Of a stretch of DNA of 34,845 bases, positions 8,313 to 16,217 are shown one piece after another (position 1 is the stretch's first letter; every line of letters starts with the position of its first letter). The translations under genes and the position numbers were made by a program. Location of the stretch: contig JACMPF010000217.1 in the NCBI GenBank assembly GCA_014377665.1, positions 1 through 34,845 of the forward strand. The letters run 5' to 3'. The notes under the pieces were generated by a model. The model was given only the letters and a program-made list of their open reading frames with translations. It was not told where the DNA came from and made no database searches. This DNA comes from Pedobacter sp. (GTDB lineage Bacteria; Bacteroidota; Bacteroidia; Sphingobacteriales; Sphingobacteriaceae).

Positions 8313-9071
8313 ATGGATAAAGCATTAATAAACATTAAAGATATAGGCCGCAAGTACGTAATAGGGGCAGAAGTAATCCATGCTTTAAAATCGGTATCAT
8401 TGGATATCTTTAAGGGTGAGTTTGTAGCATTGATGGGTCCGTCTGGATCCGGCAAATCAACGTTGATGAATATTCTGGGTTGCCTTGACACGCCTAGCAA
8501 AGGTGACTATATCTTAAATGGAATTAATGTTAGCCAGATGAGTGATGATGAGCTTGCGGAAGTTCGAAACAAAGAGATAGGCTTCGTTTTTCAAACATTT
8601 AATCTGTTACCGCGTTCAACTTCTCTGGATAATGTCGCTTTACCGTTAATCTATGCGGGTGTTAATAAAAAAGACCGTGATGCGCGTTCTCACAAGGCTC
8701 TCGAAAATGTGGGTCTTGGTAACAGGGTCACCCATAAGCCAAATGAATTGTCTGGTGGACAACGCCAAAGGGTTGCCGTTGCAAGGGCATTGATAAATAA
8801 TCCTTCAATTATACTTGCGGATGAGCCTACTGGTAACCTTGATACAAAAACATCAATCGAGATTATGGGACTTCTGGAAGAGATCCATAGCAAAGGAAAC
8901 ACAATTATTCTCGTTACGCATGAAGAGGATATTGCGCAGCATGCACACAGAATCGTTAGGATGCGTGATGGTTTGATAGAAAAGGATTATTTGAACACAG
9001 ACATTAAAACTGTATCTCCACGATTGTCAAATTTGGAGAAAAGAGGAGGCGATTTTGAAAAAATTGAATAA
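8313..9071 (+). CDS. ABC transporter ATP-binding protein, MacB/LolD type
   Basis: This 252-residue ATPase powers an ABC transporter of the MacB/LolD/FtsE type. In order: Walker [10 protein letters not shown] (about 42-50), the Q-loop FQTFNLLP, the signature [15 protein letters not shown], Walker [12 protein letters not shown] and the H-loop LVTHEED. The subgroup call rests on SKGDYILNG and [16 protein letters not shown], typical of LolD/MacB. No permease is adjacent. The nearest candidate is the MacB-type permease at 12153, on the same strand about 3 kb away. The C-terminal tail of about 25 residues (after KDYLNTD) is extra to the core domain. The gene is followed after 6 bases by the cobalamin adenosyltransferase gene. 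Confidence 0.93.
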   Translation: MDKALINIKDIGRKYVIGAEVIHALKSVSLDIFKGEFVALMGPSGSGKSTLMNILGCLDTPSKGDYILNGINVSQMSDDELAEVRNKEIGFVFQTFNLLPRSTSLDNVALPLIYAGVNKKDRDARSHKALENVGLGNRVTHKPNELSGGQRQRVAVARALINNPSIILADEPTGNLDTKTSIEIMGLLEEIHSKGNTIILVTHEEDIAQHAHRIVRMRDGLIEKDYLNTDIKTVSPRLSNLEKRGGDFEKIE

Positions 9072-9077
9072 TCATTT

Positions 9078-9626
9078 ATGAAGATTTATACCAAGACAGG
9101 TGACAAGGGTGTCACATCATTAATTGGGGGAACACGCGTACAAAAGTGTGACTTAAGAATAGAGTGCTATGGTACTGTAGACGAACTGAATTCTTATATC
9201 GGTTTAATTGCTTGCCAGGATATTTCAAACGTCTATCAGGAGTATTTAAAAGAGATACAAGATAGACTTTTTACTGTTGGTGCATACCTTGCTTCAGATC
9301 CAGATAAATCAAGAATGAAGATCCCTGATCTCCATGAGGCTGATGTGCAATTTTTGGAAGATCAAATGGATGATATGGGTGTTCAGCTTCCAGAGTTAAA
9401 ACATTTTATCCTTCCCGGTGGCAACACCACCGTTTCTTACTGTCATTTAGCTAGATGTGTTTGCCGAAAGGCCGAACGATTAGTAGTAAAGCTAAGCTTG
9501 GAATCGCATGTTGACGAAAAAATGACGGTGTATTTGAATCGTTTAAGTGATTATTTATTTGTTTTGGCAAGAAAGCTAAATTTTGATTGCGGAACGCCAG
9601 AAAACATATGGAATCCTCGTCAATAA
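9078..9626 (+). CDS. Cob(I)alamin adenosyltransferase, PduO type
   Basis: PduO-type ATR transfers adenosine from ATP to cob(I)alamin to make adenosylcobalamin. The 182-residue protein has the N-terminal ATP-binding signature YTKTGDKGVTSLIGGTR, then YGTVDELNSYIGL, FILPGG, the RCVCRKAERLVV helix and the closing NRLSDYLFVLARKLN. All are characteristic of the family's five-helix bundle. The start follows the ABC ATPase stop by 6 bases, so the two are probably co-transcribed, although their functions are not obviously linked. No other cobalamin gene is nearby, so the protein may serve vitamin B12 salvage for enzymes encoded elsewhere. Confidence 0.95.
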   Translation: MKIYTKTGDKGVTSLIGGTRVQKCDLRIECYGTVDELNSYIGLIACQDISNVYQEYLKEIQDRLFTVGAYLASDPDKSRMKIPDLHEADVQFLEDQMDDMGVQLPELKHFILPGGNTTVSYCHLARCVCRKAERLVVKLSLESHVDEKMTVYLNRLSDYLFVLARKLNFDCGTPENIWNPRQ

Positions 9627-9642
9627 ATGGTGGAAAAATAAG

Positions 9643-9675
9643 TTTGTTTTGCTCAGTATTTTTAATATACTTTTG
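9643..9675 (+). promoter_or_regulatory. Promoter of the DUF2795 gene
   Basis: TTTG at 9643-9646, a 21-base spacer and TACTTTTG at 9668-9675 match both parts of the Bacteroidota consensus (TTTG / TAnnTTTG). This is the best two-part promoter in the window. Transcription should begin near 9682, leaving about 29 bases of A-rich leader before the ATG at 9711. Confidence 0.7.
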
Positions 9676-9710
9676 CGAACATTAATTTAAAAATAATTAG
9701 GTAACAAAAT

Positions 9711-9932
9711 ATGTATTGGACATTAGAACTCGCATCGCATTTGGAAGACGCTCCATGGCCTGCAACAAAAGACGAATTGATTGATTACGGTATAAGATCA
9801 GGAGCACCTGTTGAGGTGATTGAAAACTTACAGGCACTTGAGGATGATGGTGAGCCTTACGAGACGATAGAGGAGATCTGGCCTGATTATCCAACTAAGG
9901 ATGATTTCTTCTTTAACGAGGACGAATACTAA
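9711..9932 (+). CDS. DUF2795 family small acidic protein
   Basis: This 73-residue protein matches, from memory, the strongly conserved Bacteroidota DUF2795 proteins that open with MYWTLELAS and carry LEDAPWPATKDELIDY. The function is unknown. It has 21 Asp/Glu against only three Lys/Arg, and ends in the acidic, aromatic FFFNEDEY. The middle, GAPVEVIENLQALEDDGEPYETIEEIWPDY, looks like a compact helical domain. There is no signal peptide or membrane segment, so it should be cytoplasmic. It is a single-gene unit with a clear promoter (9643-9675) and a strong terminator directly after it, which suggests substantial, independent expression. Confidence 0.9.
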   Translation: MYWTLELASHLEDAPWPATKDELIDYGIRSGAPVEVIENLQALEDDGEPYETIEEIWPDYPTKDDFFFNEDEY

Positions 9933-9945
9933 TCATAACTAATAT

Positions 9946-9975
9946 AAAGGCTACACCTAGGTGTAGCCTTTCTTA
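9946..9975 (+). terminator. Rho-independent terminator after the DUF2795 gene
   Basis: AAAGGCTACA (9946-9955) pairs with TGTAGCCTTT (9962-9971); the six bases between, CCTAGG, are themselves palindromic. T-rich DNA follows. It lies 14 bases past the stop codon. Confidence 0.85.
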
Positions 9976-10065
9976 ATTTTGGAACGATGATTGTTTGTGA
10001 ATTGTCATGGAAGTGTTGTGCTTCTTCAACTATCTAAAAAAACAAAATTCTAAAAATTAAACGTT

Positions 10066-10227
10066 ATGGGAAATCTACTCTATTTAGTCGCTGTTGTCTT
10101 AGTAATACTTTGGGTAATCGGCTTTTTCTTTCAAGGCTTCGGACCAAATGTTGGCGGTCTGATTCACATTTTATTGGTTATTGCAATAATAGCGATCATC
10201 CTTAAAGTGATTAACAGAGCAGCCTAA
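10066..10227 (+). CDS. Small membrane protein, lmo0937 family-like
   Basis: This 53-codon gene starts at ATG 10066 (MGNLLYLVAVVLVILWVIGF) and stops with TAA at 10225-10227. It has two hydrophobic segments (about 4-22 and 31-48), separated by a short Gly/Asn-rich turn, FQGFGPNVGG, and ends in KVINRAA. This layout matches the tiny membrane proteins called lmo0937 family, whose role is unknown; in many bacteria they are thought to be stress-related. It is single, with a terminator beyond its stop shared with the convergent ispD gene. The leader is A-rich, as usual for this phylum. Its small size makes it easy to overlook. Confidence 0.82.
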   Translation: MGNLLYLVAVVLVILWVIGFFFQGFGPNVGGLIHILLVIAIIAIILKVINRAA

Positions 10228-10241
10228 TTACAATCTAATAT

Positions 10242-10273
10242 AAAAAACGTCCTTAGATTTAAGGACGTTTTTT
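10242..10273. terminator. Bidirectional terminator between the small membrane protein gene and ispD
   Basis: AAAAAACGTCCTTA (10242-10255) and TAAGGACGTTTTTT (10260-10273) form a perfect 14-bp stem with a 4-base loop. The A run on one side and T run on the other allow termination in both directions. The right arm lies inside the 3' end of ispD, so part of the hairpin encodes its last residues. Confidence 0.88.
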
Positions 10274-10936
10274 ATTAAACAGCACGGAAGCAATATCCAG
10301 ATCTTCAGGATAAGTTATTTTAATGTTTTCTCTGTTTCCTTCAATAATATTTATGTTCAGACCATAATGCTCCATGACAGATGCATCATCGGTGAACTGC
10401 ACTTTAAACTCAACCTCATAAGCCTTTTTCAGCTCATTTACCCAGAAAGTTTGAGGAGTTTGTACAAGTTTTAATTGTCCTCTATTTAAAGCCGAGGTCA
10501 AGCCATCCGGATTAGTAGTTCTTACAGAATCAACAGGAGGAATTCCAACTACACAGTTGCCTTTCTCTAGCGCAACTTCATATGAAGTTTTAACTACAGA
10601 AGGGGAAATTAAAGGCCGGGCTGCATCATGAACCGCTACGATTCCATCCCGATTAATCTTTGCGAGTCCACTTTTAACAGAATCAAAACGGTGTAGACCA
10701 CTGTTTGCCAAGATATGAGGTATAACGAATTTGTATTCCTTACATAAGTCCAGCCAATGTTTATGTAATTCCTGACCTAAAACAACAATTATTTCTGGCT
10801 TTTGAGGACAGTTGTAAAAAACTTCGATTGCGTGCATTATCACCGGTCGGCCAGCTAACAACAAAAATTGTTTAGGAATAGAATTGTTCATTCTATTCCC
10901 TGAACCTCCGGCAACTATTACTGCATAATAATGCAT
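10259..10936 (-). CDS. ispD: 2-C-methyl-D-erythritol 4-phosphate cytidylyltransferase
   Basis: IspD joins CTP and MEP to form CDP-ME in the non-mevalonate isoprenoid pathway. The 225-residue protein has the nucleotidyltransferase opening VAGGSGNRMNNSIPKQF (8-24, with the catalytic-type Arg15 and Lys22). It also has VHDAARPL, QTPQTF and TDDASVMEHYG, the standard IspD motifs. It lies 7 bases downstream of queA on the same strand and is probably co-transcribed with it. Its last codons form one arm of a bidirectional terminator. Confidence 0.96.
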   Translation of the reverse strand: MHYYAVIVAGGSGNRMNNSIPKQFLLLAGRPVIMHAIEVFYNCPQKPEIIVVLGQELHKHWLDLCKEYKFVIPHILANSGLHRFDSVKSGLAKINRDGIVAVHDAARPLISPSVVKTSYEVALEKGNCVVGIPPVDSVRTTNPDGLTSALNRGQLKLVQTPQTFWVNELKKAYEVEFKVQFTDDASVMEHYGLNINIIEGNRENIKITYPEDLDIASVLFNKKRP

Positions 10937-10943
10937 AAAGAAC

Positions 10944-11993
10944 TTAGATGATCAACATCGCATCACCGTAGCTGTAGAAGCGATATTTCTCTTTCAAAGC
11001 AACTTCATATGCATTTCTAACATAATCATAACCACCAAATGCACTTACCATCATTAACAGTGTAGATTCTGGAGTATGAAAATTGGTAATCATTGAATTC
11101 GCAATACTAAATTCATAGGGAGGAAAAATAAATTTGCTGGTCCAATCGTTAGCTGGTTTTAACCTACCGCCACTAGAAACCGCAGATTCAATAGAACGCA
11201 TTGAAGTAGTACCTACCGCACATATTTTTCTCTTTTCTTCAATTGCTTTATTAACGATGTCAGCATCTTTTTGCTCGATAATGTACTGTTCAGAGTCCAT
11301 TTTATGTTTTGTAAGATCTTCAACTTCAACAGACCTGAATGTTCCTAAACCTACGTGCAAAGTAACCTCTGCAAAGTTAATGCCTTTCAATTCAAGACGT
11401 TTCATCAGCTCCCTGCTAAAGTGTAATCCGGCAGTTGGAGCAGCTACTGCACCTTCGTGCTTAGCAAAAATTGTTTGATAACGTTCTTTATCCTGAGCAG
11501 TTGCTTTGCGTTTAATATATTTTGGTAGTGGAGTTTCCCCCAATATTTCAATGTTCTTTCTGAACTCTTCATCAGTACCATCAAAAAGGAAACGAATTGT
11601 ACGGCCACGGGAAGTAGTATTATCTACAACTTCTGCGACTAGCAAGTCATCGTCACCGAAATAAAGTTTATTTCCAACACGAATTTTACGAGCTGGATCC
11701 ACCAACACGTCCCATAATCGCAGCTCTTTGTTCAATTCACGCAGTAAAAATACCTCGATAGTTGCACCGGTTTTCTCTTTATTGCCATAAAGACGAGCAG
11801 GGAAAACTTTTGTATTATTCAAGATCATCACATCTTGGTCGTCAAAATAACCTAAAACGTCCTTGAATATTTTGTGTTCAATTTTGCCGCTGTCTTTGTG
11901 TAGAACCATTAGACGAGCTTCGTCTCTTTGGTCAGAAGGAGTATTAGCGATAAGAGACTCTGGTAAATTAAACTTAAATTGAGATAACTTCAT
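10944..11993 (-). CDS. queA: S-adenosylmethionine:tRNA ribosyltransferase-isomerase
   Basis: QueA moves the ribosyl part of SAM onto 7-aminomethyl-7-deazaguanine in tRNA, making epoxyqueuosine, the penultimate stage of queuosine synthesis. The 349-residue protein shows the family's conserved blocks in order: [50 protein letters not shown] and the closing [18 protein letters not shown]. The start at 11993 gives [16 protein letters not shown], the normal opening. A -7 box lies about 27 bases upstream. Other queuosine genes are not in the window. Confidence 0.97.
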   Translation of the reverse strand: MKLSQFKFNLPESLIANTPSDQRDEARLMVLHKDSGKIEHKIFKDVLGYFDDQDVMILNNTKVFPARLYGNKEKTGATIEVFLLRELNKELRLWDVLVDPARKIRVGNKLYFGDDDLLVAEVVDNTTSRGRTIRFLFDGTDEEFRKNIEILGETPLPKYIKRKATAQDKERYQTIFAKHEGAVAAPTAGLHFSRELMKRLELKGINFAEVTLHVGLGTFRSVEVEDLTKHKMDSEQYIIEQKDADIVNKAIEEKRKICAVGTTSMRSIESAVSSGGRLKPANDWTSKFIFPPYEFSIANSMITNFHTPESTLLMMVSAFGGYDYVRNAYEVALKEKYRFYSYGDAMLII

Positions 11994-12019
11994 ATTTTTC
12001 GATGTGATAATTAAGGGCG

Positions 12020-12027
12020 CAAATTTA
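12020..12027 (-). promoter_or_regulatory. Candidate queA promoter, -7 box
   Basis: The minus strand reads TAAATTTG, an exact TAnnTTTG match, 26 bases upstream of the queA ATG. No clear -33 element was seen. It would drive queA and ispD. Confidence 0.5.
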
Positions 12028-12106
12028 CTAATTATTATTTTCTTTTTTATAAATAGATTGTTGTGAGTAATTTCCTAGCCCGTATTGTATCTTTTGCAAT
12101 ATATGA

Positions 12107-12137
12107 GTTACAGCTGTAACCTTTTTAGGTACTTTTG
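12107..12137 (+). promoter_or_regulatory. Promoter with 14-bp palindromic operator candidate, MacB-type permease gene
   Basis: GTTACAGCTGTAAC (12107-12120) is a perfect 14-bp palindrome. Ten bases after it comes TACTTTTG (12130-12137), an exact -7 box. The palindrome therefore sits where a -33 element would lie, a classic place for a repressor or activator site. The TTG inside the -7 box could also serve as an upstream in-frame start codon, but as promoter DNA it is unlikely to be one. Confidence 0.5.
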
Positions 12138-12152
12138 GTCAAAGATATAATT

Positions 12153-13394
12153 ATGATAATTTTTAGACTAATAGGAGAAAGTTTTCGATTTGCCGCCGAT
12201 GCGCTCCGCCAGAATAAAACACGTACCATATTATCTCTCCTTGGGATTACCATTGGTATTTTTACTATTATTTTCGTTTTTTCAGCTGTAGATACCCTTA
12301 GGAGTAAGCTTCAGGAAAGCGTAGATAAACTGGGGTCTAAAACTGTTTTCGTTCAAAAATGGCCATGGGGTGGCTTTGGGGATTATCCGTGGTGGAAATA
12401 TGTAAATCGTCCTGAACCATCTCTTAGGGACTACAATTTGCTTAAAAATCGTTTGGAATATGCACAAGGTGTATCATTTGAAATCTCAGCGAATTCACGG
12501 ACGGTTAAATATAGAAGCAGTTCTGTGGAAGGTGTCGGTATTAGGGCAGCATCGCAAGATTTCAATAAAACATGGAACTTGGATTTTCAGGATGGAAGAT
12601 ATTTTACAGAAAATGAAGGAAGGGCTGGTTCGCCTGTTGTTCTCTTGGGCGCAGATGTAGCCGAGGGACTCTTCGACGGTAATGACCCTATTGGCAAGTC
12701 AATCACCGTAATGGGCCGAAAGCTGACTGTTGTAGGCGTTTTCAAAAAAGAAGGTGAGGACATGATGGGAATGTCTCAAGATAAAAACATCGTTATGAAC
12801 CTCAATTTTGCCAAAGGAATTATGGACGTAGAAAGTCAGCGATACGACCCGACAATCACTGTGAGAGGCTACGAGCATATAGATCTTGATGAAATTGAAA
12901 GTGAAATTAGAGGAGCTTTACGCTCTATAAGGAGAATAACACCGGGAGCAGAAGAAGATTTTGCCCTAAACAAAAGTACCATTGCTTCCAACCAGTTAGA
13001 TCAGATGTTTAAAATGGTAGATATCGCCGGATGGGTAATTGGTGGATTTTCTATTTTGGTAGGAGGGTTTGGAATCGCAAATATAATGTTCGTATCAGTT
13101 AAGGAGCGGACAAATATTATAGGAATACAGAAATCACTGGGCGCAAAAAACTACTTTATACTTTTACAGTTTCTCTTTGAGGCTGTAGCACTATGTCTAA
13201 TGGGAGGGGCCTTAGGTTTGTTGTTTGTGTACTTGCTGACGTTGGGAATAACAGCTGCCGGGTTTGAAATGATATTGTTCTTTAAAAACGTTGTTCTTGG
13301 TATAGGAATATCTGTTGCTATTGGGACAATTTCAGGGTTTTGGCCGGCTTTCTCCGCTTCGAGATTAGACCCTGTAGAAGCCATACGTTCTTAA
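12153..13394 (+). CDS. ABC transporter permease, MacB/FtsX type
   Basis: This 413-residue inner-membrane protein has the MacB layout. A cytoplasmic amphipathic start, with TRTILSLLGITIGIFTIIFV, forms the first membrane helix (about 23-43). A periplasmic domain of about 240 residues follows. Three C-terminal helices make the FtsX domain, including SILVGGFGIANIMFVSVKER, GIQKSLGAK and the end SASRLDPVEAIRS. Such permeases export or mechanically couple to periplasmic partners and need a MacB/LolD-type ATPase, probably the one at 8313. I chose ATG 12153 over TTG 12135 because the latter lies in the -7 box. A palindrome in the promoter suggests regulation. It is convergent with the aminotransferase gene. 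Confidence 0.92.
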   Translation: MIIFRLIGESFRFAADALRQNKTRTILSLLGITIGIFTIIFVFSAVDTLRSKLQESVDKLGSKTVFVQKWPWGGFGDYPWWKYVNRPEPSLRDYNLLKNRLEYAQGVSFEISANSRTVKYRSSSVEGVGIRAASQDFNKTWNLDFQDGRYFTENEGRAGSPVVLLGADVAEGLFDGNDPIGKSITVMGRKLTVVGVFKKEGEDMMGMSQDKNIVMNLNFAKGIMDVESQRYDPTITVRGYEHIDLDEIESEIRGALRSIRRITPGAEEDFALNKSTIASNQLDQMFKMVDIAGWVIGGFSILVGGFGIANIMFVSVKERTNIIGIQKSLGAKNYFILLQFLFEAVALCLMGGALGLLFVYLLTLGITAAGFEMILFFKNVVLGIGISVAIGTISGFWPAFSASRLDPVEAIRS

Positions 13395-13413
13395 TGGAAG
13401 AGACACATTTTGT

Positions 13414-13460
13414 AAAAAATAAGCCCTTTCATAATTTCTATGAAAGGGCTTATTTAGTTT
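13414..13460. terminator. Bidirectional terminator between the permease and aminotransferase genes
   Basis: AAATAAGCCCTTTCATA (13417-13433) pairs perfectly with TATGAAAGGGCTTATTT (13439-13455) around the loop ATTTC, a 17-bp stem. A-rich DNA on the left and T-rich DNA on the right allow use from both strands. It separates two convergent genes. Confidence 0.9.
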
Positions 13461-13472
13461 GAATTGTATTTA

Positions 13473-14666
13473 CTAGCTAAGTTTTGCAAGCGCATCTTTA
13501 ATTCTTGTTACCGCTTTACGAAGTTGCTCTTCAGATGCCGCGTAGGAAATCCTTATACAGTCTTCATTGCCAAAGGCTTCTCCAGTAACAGTTGAAACGT
13601 GTGCCTCATTTAAAAGATATAAAGAAAGATCTTCAGCGTTATTGATTTTAGTACCTCCGTTACTTGTCCCGAAATAAGATTTAATCTCCGGGAAGAAATA
13701 GAATGCGCCATCAGGAAGATTGACTTTAACGCCAGGAATCTCAGTAAGCAATGCATAAACTATATCACGTCTTTTTTTGAATTCGGAAACCATCTCATTT
13801 ACGGTGTCAAGTCCACCCTGATACGCTGCCAATGCAGCACGTTGAGCGATAGAAGAAGTCCCAGAAGTAATTTGTCCCTGTAGTTTGTCACATGCATTGG
13901 CGATTTCTTTATTGGAAGCCATATAGCCAACTCTCCATCCAGTCATTGCGTAAGACTTCGAGAAACCGTTGATCAAAATTACTCTCTCTTTAATAGAATC
14001 AAATTCTGCAATCGAAGCGTGTTTTCCGACGAAGTTGATGTGCTCATAAATTTCATCAGAGATGATATAAATATTTGGATGCTTTTCAAATACTGCAACC
14101 AAGTCTGCAAGCTCTTCTTTAGTATATACCGACCCAGTAGGATTACAAGGAGAAGAGAACATAAATAACTTAGTTTTTGGGGTTATTGCCGCCTCTAGTT
14201 CAGCTCCTGTGATCTTGAAGTTGTTCTCCACAGTTGAATTAATAAACACAGTTTTGCCTTCGCCTAATTTAATCATTTCAGAATAGGACACCCAGTAAGG
14301 AGTAGGAACGATGACCTCATCTCCTGGATCTACTAAACACATTACTGCGTTGGCTAACGACTGTTTTGCGCCTGTAGAAACAACAATCTGATCAAAGGTA
14401 TAAGATAAACCATTTTCTCTTAGAAGTTTGTCGGCAACTGATTTTCTCAGATCAGGATATCCTGATACTGGAGTGTAGTAAGAGTAGTTTTCGTCAATGG
14501 CGGTCTTGGCAGCCTCCTTCACAAATTCAGGAGTAAAAAAGTCTGGTTCGCCAAAACTCAGATTAATAACGTCTATCCCTTTTGAGGACAGTTCTCTTCC
14601 TAACTTCGCCATTTTAATAGTCTGCGACTCAGATAGGTTGTTGATTCTTTTGGATAAAAATGTCAT
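13473..14666 (-). CDS. Pyridoxal phosphate aminotransferase, aspartate aminotransferase type (class I)
   Basis: This 397-residue enzyme belongs to the subgroup Ib aspartate aminotransferases, which interconvert aspartate/2-oxoglutarate with oxaloacetate/glutamate. Hallmarks are FGEPDF near residue 38, the substrate-contacting SSPCNPTG (171-178), ISDEIYEH with D204 and Y207, and the Schiff-base lysine K237 in FSKSYAMTGWRVGYM. The C-terminal CIRISYA carries the conserved carboxylate-binding arginine. Some members of this subgroup accept prephenate or other acids, so the exact substrate is not certain. It is a single gene with two candidate -7 boxes upstream and a strong terminator. Confidence 0.93.
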   Translation of the reverse strand: MTFLSKRINNLSESQTIKMAKLGRELSSKGIDVINLSFGEPDFFTPEFVKEAAKTAIDENYSYYTPVSGYPDLRKSVADKLLRENGLSYTFDQIVVSTGAKQSLANAVMCLVDPGDEVIVPTPYWVSYSEMIKLGEGKTVFINSTVENNFKITGAELEAAITPKTKLFMFSSPCNPTGSVYTKEELADLVAVFEKHPNIYIISDEIYEHINFVGKHASIAEFDSIKERVILINGFSKSYAMTGWRVGYMASNKEIANACDKLQGQITSGTSSIAQRAALAAYQGGLDTVNEMVSEFKKRRDIVYALLTEIPGVKVNLPDGAFYFFPEIKSYFGTSNGGTKINNAEDLSLYLLNEAHVSTVTGEAFGNEDCIRISYAASEEQLRKAVTRIKDALAKLS

Positions 14667-14682
14667 AGTTTATAGTGCTCAG

Positions 14683-14712
14683 CAAATTTAATTTTGTGCG
14701 AACGCAAATATA
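14683..14712 (-). promoter_or_regulatory. Candidate aminotransferase promoter(s), two -7 boxes
   Basis: Two exact minus-strand matches to TAnnTTTG lie upstream of the aminotransferase: TAAATTTG at 14683-14690 and TATATTTG at 14705-14712. They are 16 and 38 bases from the ATG. Neither has a clear -33 partner, so one may be fortuitous. Confidence 0.4.
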
Positions 14713-14774
14713 TGAACCTCACGGAATTATAAACTAAATAAAATACTTTTAAATGTTATCCGGATCGTATAGCG

Positions 14775-14782
14775 TATTTTTG
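14775..14782 (+). promoter_or_regulatory. Candidate promoter of the CDF-nudix-bioA-diiron operon, -7 box
   Basis: TATTTTTG is an exact TAnnTTTG box, 20 bases upstream of the TTG start of the transporter gene. Transcription should start near 14789. The same eight bases occur at 23945-23952, before the TonB receptor gene, which also starts with TTG. Confidence 0.5.
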
Positions 14783-14802
14783 AATTTCAAACCCTTCCAA
14801 AT

Positions 14803-15780
14803 TTGCAACCTAAAAAGAAAGCAATACTTCTGTCATTGTGTGTTAGCATTTTGCTAATGCTGGCGAAATTTGTAGCCTATTTCATCACACAATCAAATGC
14901 AATCCTTACCGATGCTTTAGAAAGTATTGTAAACGTTTTGGCCAGCGGTTTTGCATTCTACAGCATATATCTTGCGACATTGCCAAAAGACACAAATCAT
15001 CCCTATGGCCATGGTAAAGTGGAATTTTTCTCAGCTTTTCTTGAAGGAGCGCTTATTAGTATCGCAGGAGTCATAATTATTTTTAAATCGGGCTATGATC
15101 TCGTCTTCTTCAAGCCAATATTTCAACTTTTTCAGGGTGCAATTATAATTGGAGCCACTGGTGTTGTTAACCTTTTAGTTGGTTATTACCTGATAAGTAT
15201 AGGAAAGCAACATCGATCCATTACGCTAGAAGCAGATGGAAAGCATTTGCTAACGGATGCAATAACAAGTGCCGGTCTGGTGATAGGTGTTCTATTAATC
15301 CAGCTAACACAAATATTTTGGCTTGATAGTTTGATTTCGATAATACTAGGATTCTATATTATTTATAATGGATACCTGCTTACCAGACGATCAGTTGGTG
15401 GATTAATGGATGAGAGTAATACAGAATTAGTAAAAGATATCATATCCATTTTACAAAAATACAGGCGTGATCCCTGGGTTGATATTCATAATCTTAGAGC
15501 ACAGCAATACGGCGCTGACCTCCATATAGACTGTCATGTTACAATGCCATATTACTATAATCTCAATCAGGTGCATCAAGAAATTTCTGATCTGGATAGA
15601 ATTATCAATGGTGAAGCTACACACAAAACTGAGCTTTTTATACATACTGACCCATGCTTACCGGATTGTTGTAATTACTGTAAAATGCAAAACTGTGCAG
15701 TCAGGGTTCATCCTTTTATTCAGGAGATTGAATGGACTATTAACAATGCCACCAAGAACCAAAAACATTTTGACCAATGA
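14803..15780 (+). CDS. Cation diffusion facilitator family transporter
   Basis: CDF proteins export Zn, Fe, Mn or similar divalent ions from the cytoplasm by proton exchange. The 325-residue protein has several membrane helices in its first 205 residues or so. The metal-site helices include ILTDALESIVN and LLTDAITSAG, and the conserved YGHGKVEFFSA lies between. The cytoplasmic C-terminal domain begins near residue 215 with HIDCHVTMPYY. It ends with an unusual Cys cluster, CLPDCCNYCKMQNC. The start is TTG 14803: no upstream ATG fits, and the next in-frame ATG would cut away most of the first membrane helix. Its stop overlaps the Nudix gene by 4 bases. The transported ion cannot be read from the sequence. 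Confidence 0.93.
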   Translation: MQPKKKAILLSLCVSILLMLAKFVAYFITQSNAILTDALESIVNVLASGFAFYSIYLATLPKDTNHPYGHGKVEFFSAFLEGALISIAGVIIIFKSGYDLVFFKPIFQLFQGAIIIGATGVVNLLVGYYLISIGKQHRSITLEADGKHLLTDAITSAGLVIGVLLIQLTQIFWLDSLISIILGFYIIYNGYLLTRRSVGGLMDESNTELVKDIISILQKYRRDPWVDIHNLRAQQYGADLHIDCHVTMPYYYNLNQVHQEISDLDRIINGEATHKTELFIHTDPCLPDCCNYCKMQNCAVRVHPFIQEIEWTINNATKNQKHFDQ

Positions 15781-16217
15781 GCTATTTTAATGTAAGAGTA
15801 TATGGAGTCCTGATAAACCACGATAATCAAGTGCTGATTTCAGATGAGCAGTCTGGCGGCAGAACTTTCAGTAAATTTCCAGGCGGCGGACTTGAGTTGG
15901 GCGAAGGCTTAATTGAAGCACTCAAAAGAGAATTTATGGAAGAATGTAACGCGGAAATTGAAGTAGTAAGCCATTTTTATACTACGGACTTTTACGAGCA
16001 GTCCTCTTTCAATGATAGTCAGATTTTAAGCATCTACTATCTTGTTAAAGAATCAAAACCGCTTGTTTTAACATTTAAAACTACGGCTTTTGATTTCGAT
16101 GCAGATTCTCTCCAGTCCTTCAGATGGGTAAGCTTGTCTGAGTTAAAAGCTGAAGATGTAACTTTTCGTACTGATAAAACTGTTATTGAGCTATTATTGA
16201 AACAAATTGATTTATGA
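15777..16217 (+). CDS. Nudix hydrolase
   Basis: Nudix enzymes hydrolyse nucleoside diphosphates linked to another moiety. The 146-residue protein has a single Nudix domain. The signature GX5EX7REUXEEXGU is seen at 37-59 as GGLELGEG...LKREFMEECNAE, with Cys in place of the usual second Gly but all metal-binding acids kept. The opening FNVRVYGVLINHDNQVLI forms the first strands of the fold. The gene overlaps both the CDF gene and bioA by 4 bases each, so it sits inside a coupled operon. The substrate is unknown. A role linked to BioA (S-adenosylmethionine or nucleotide by-products) is speculation. Confidence 0.92.
   Translation: MSYFNVRVYGVLINHDNQVLISDEQSGGRTFSKFPGGGLELGEGLIEALKREFMEECNAEIEVVSHFYTTDFYEQSSFNDSQILSIYYLVKESKPLVLTFKTTAFDFDADSLQSFRWVSLSELKAEDVTFRTDKTVIELLLKQIDL

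Noticed and set aside
12135-12152. Upstream TTG start for the MacB-type permease
   Set aside because: The TTG is part of the -7 box TACTTTTG; ATG 12153 is better placed.
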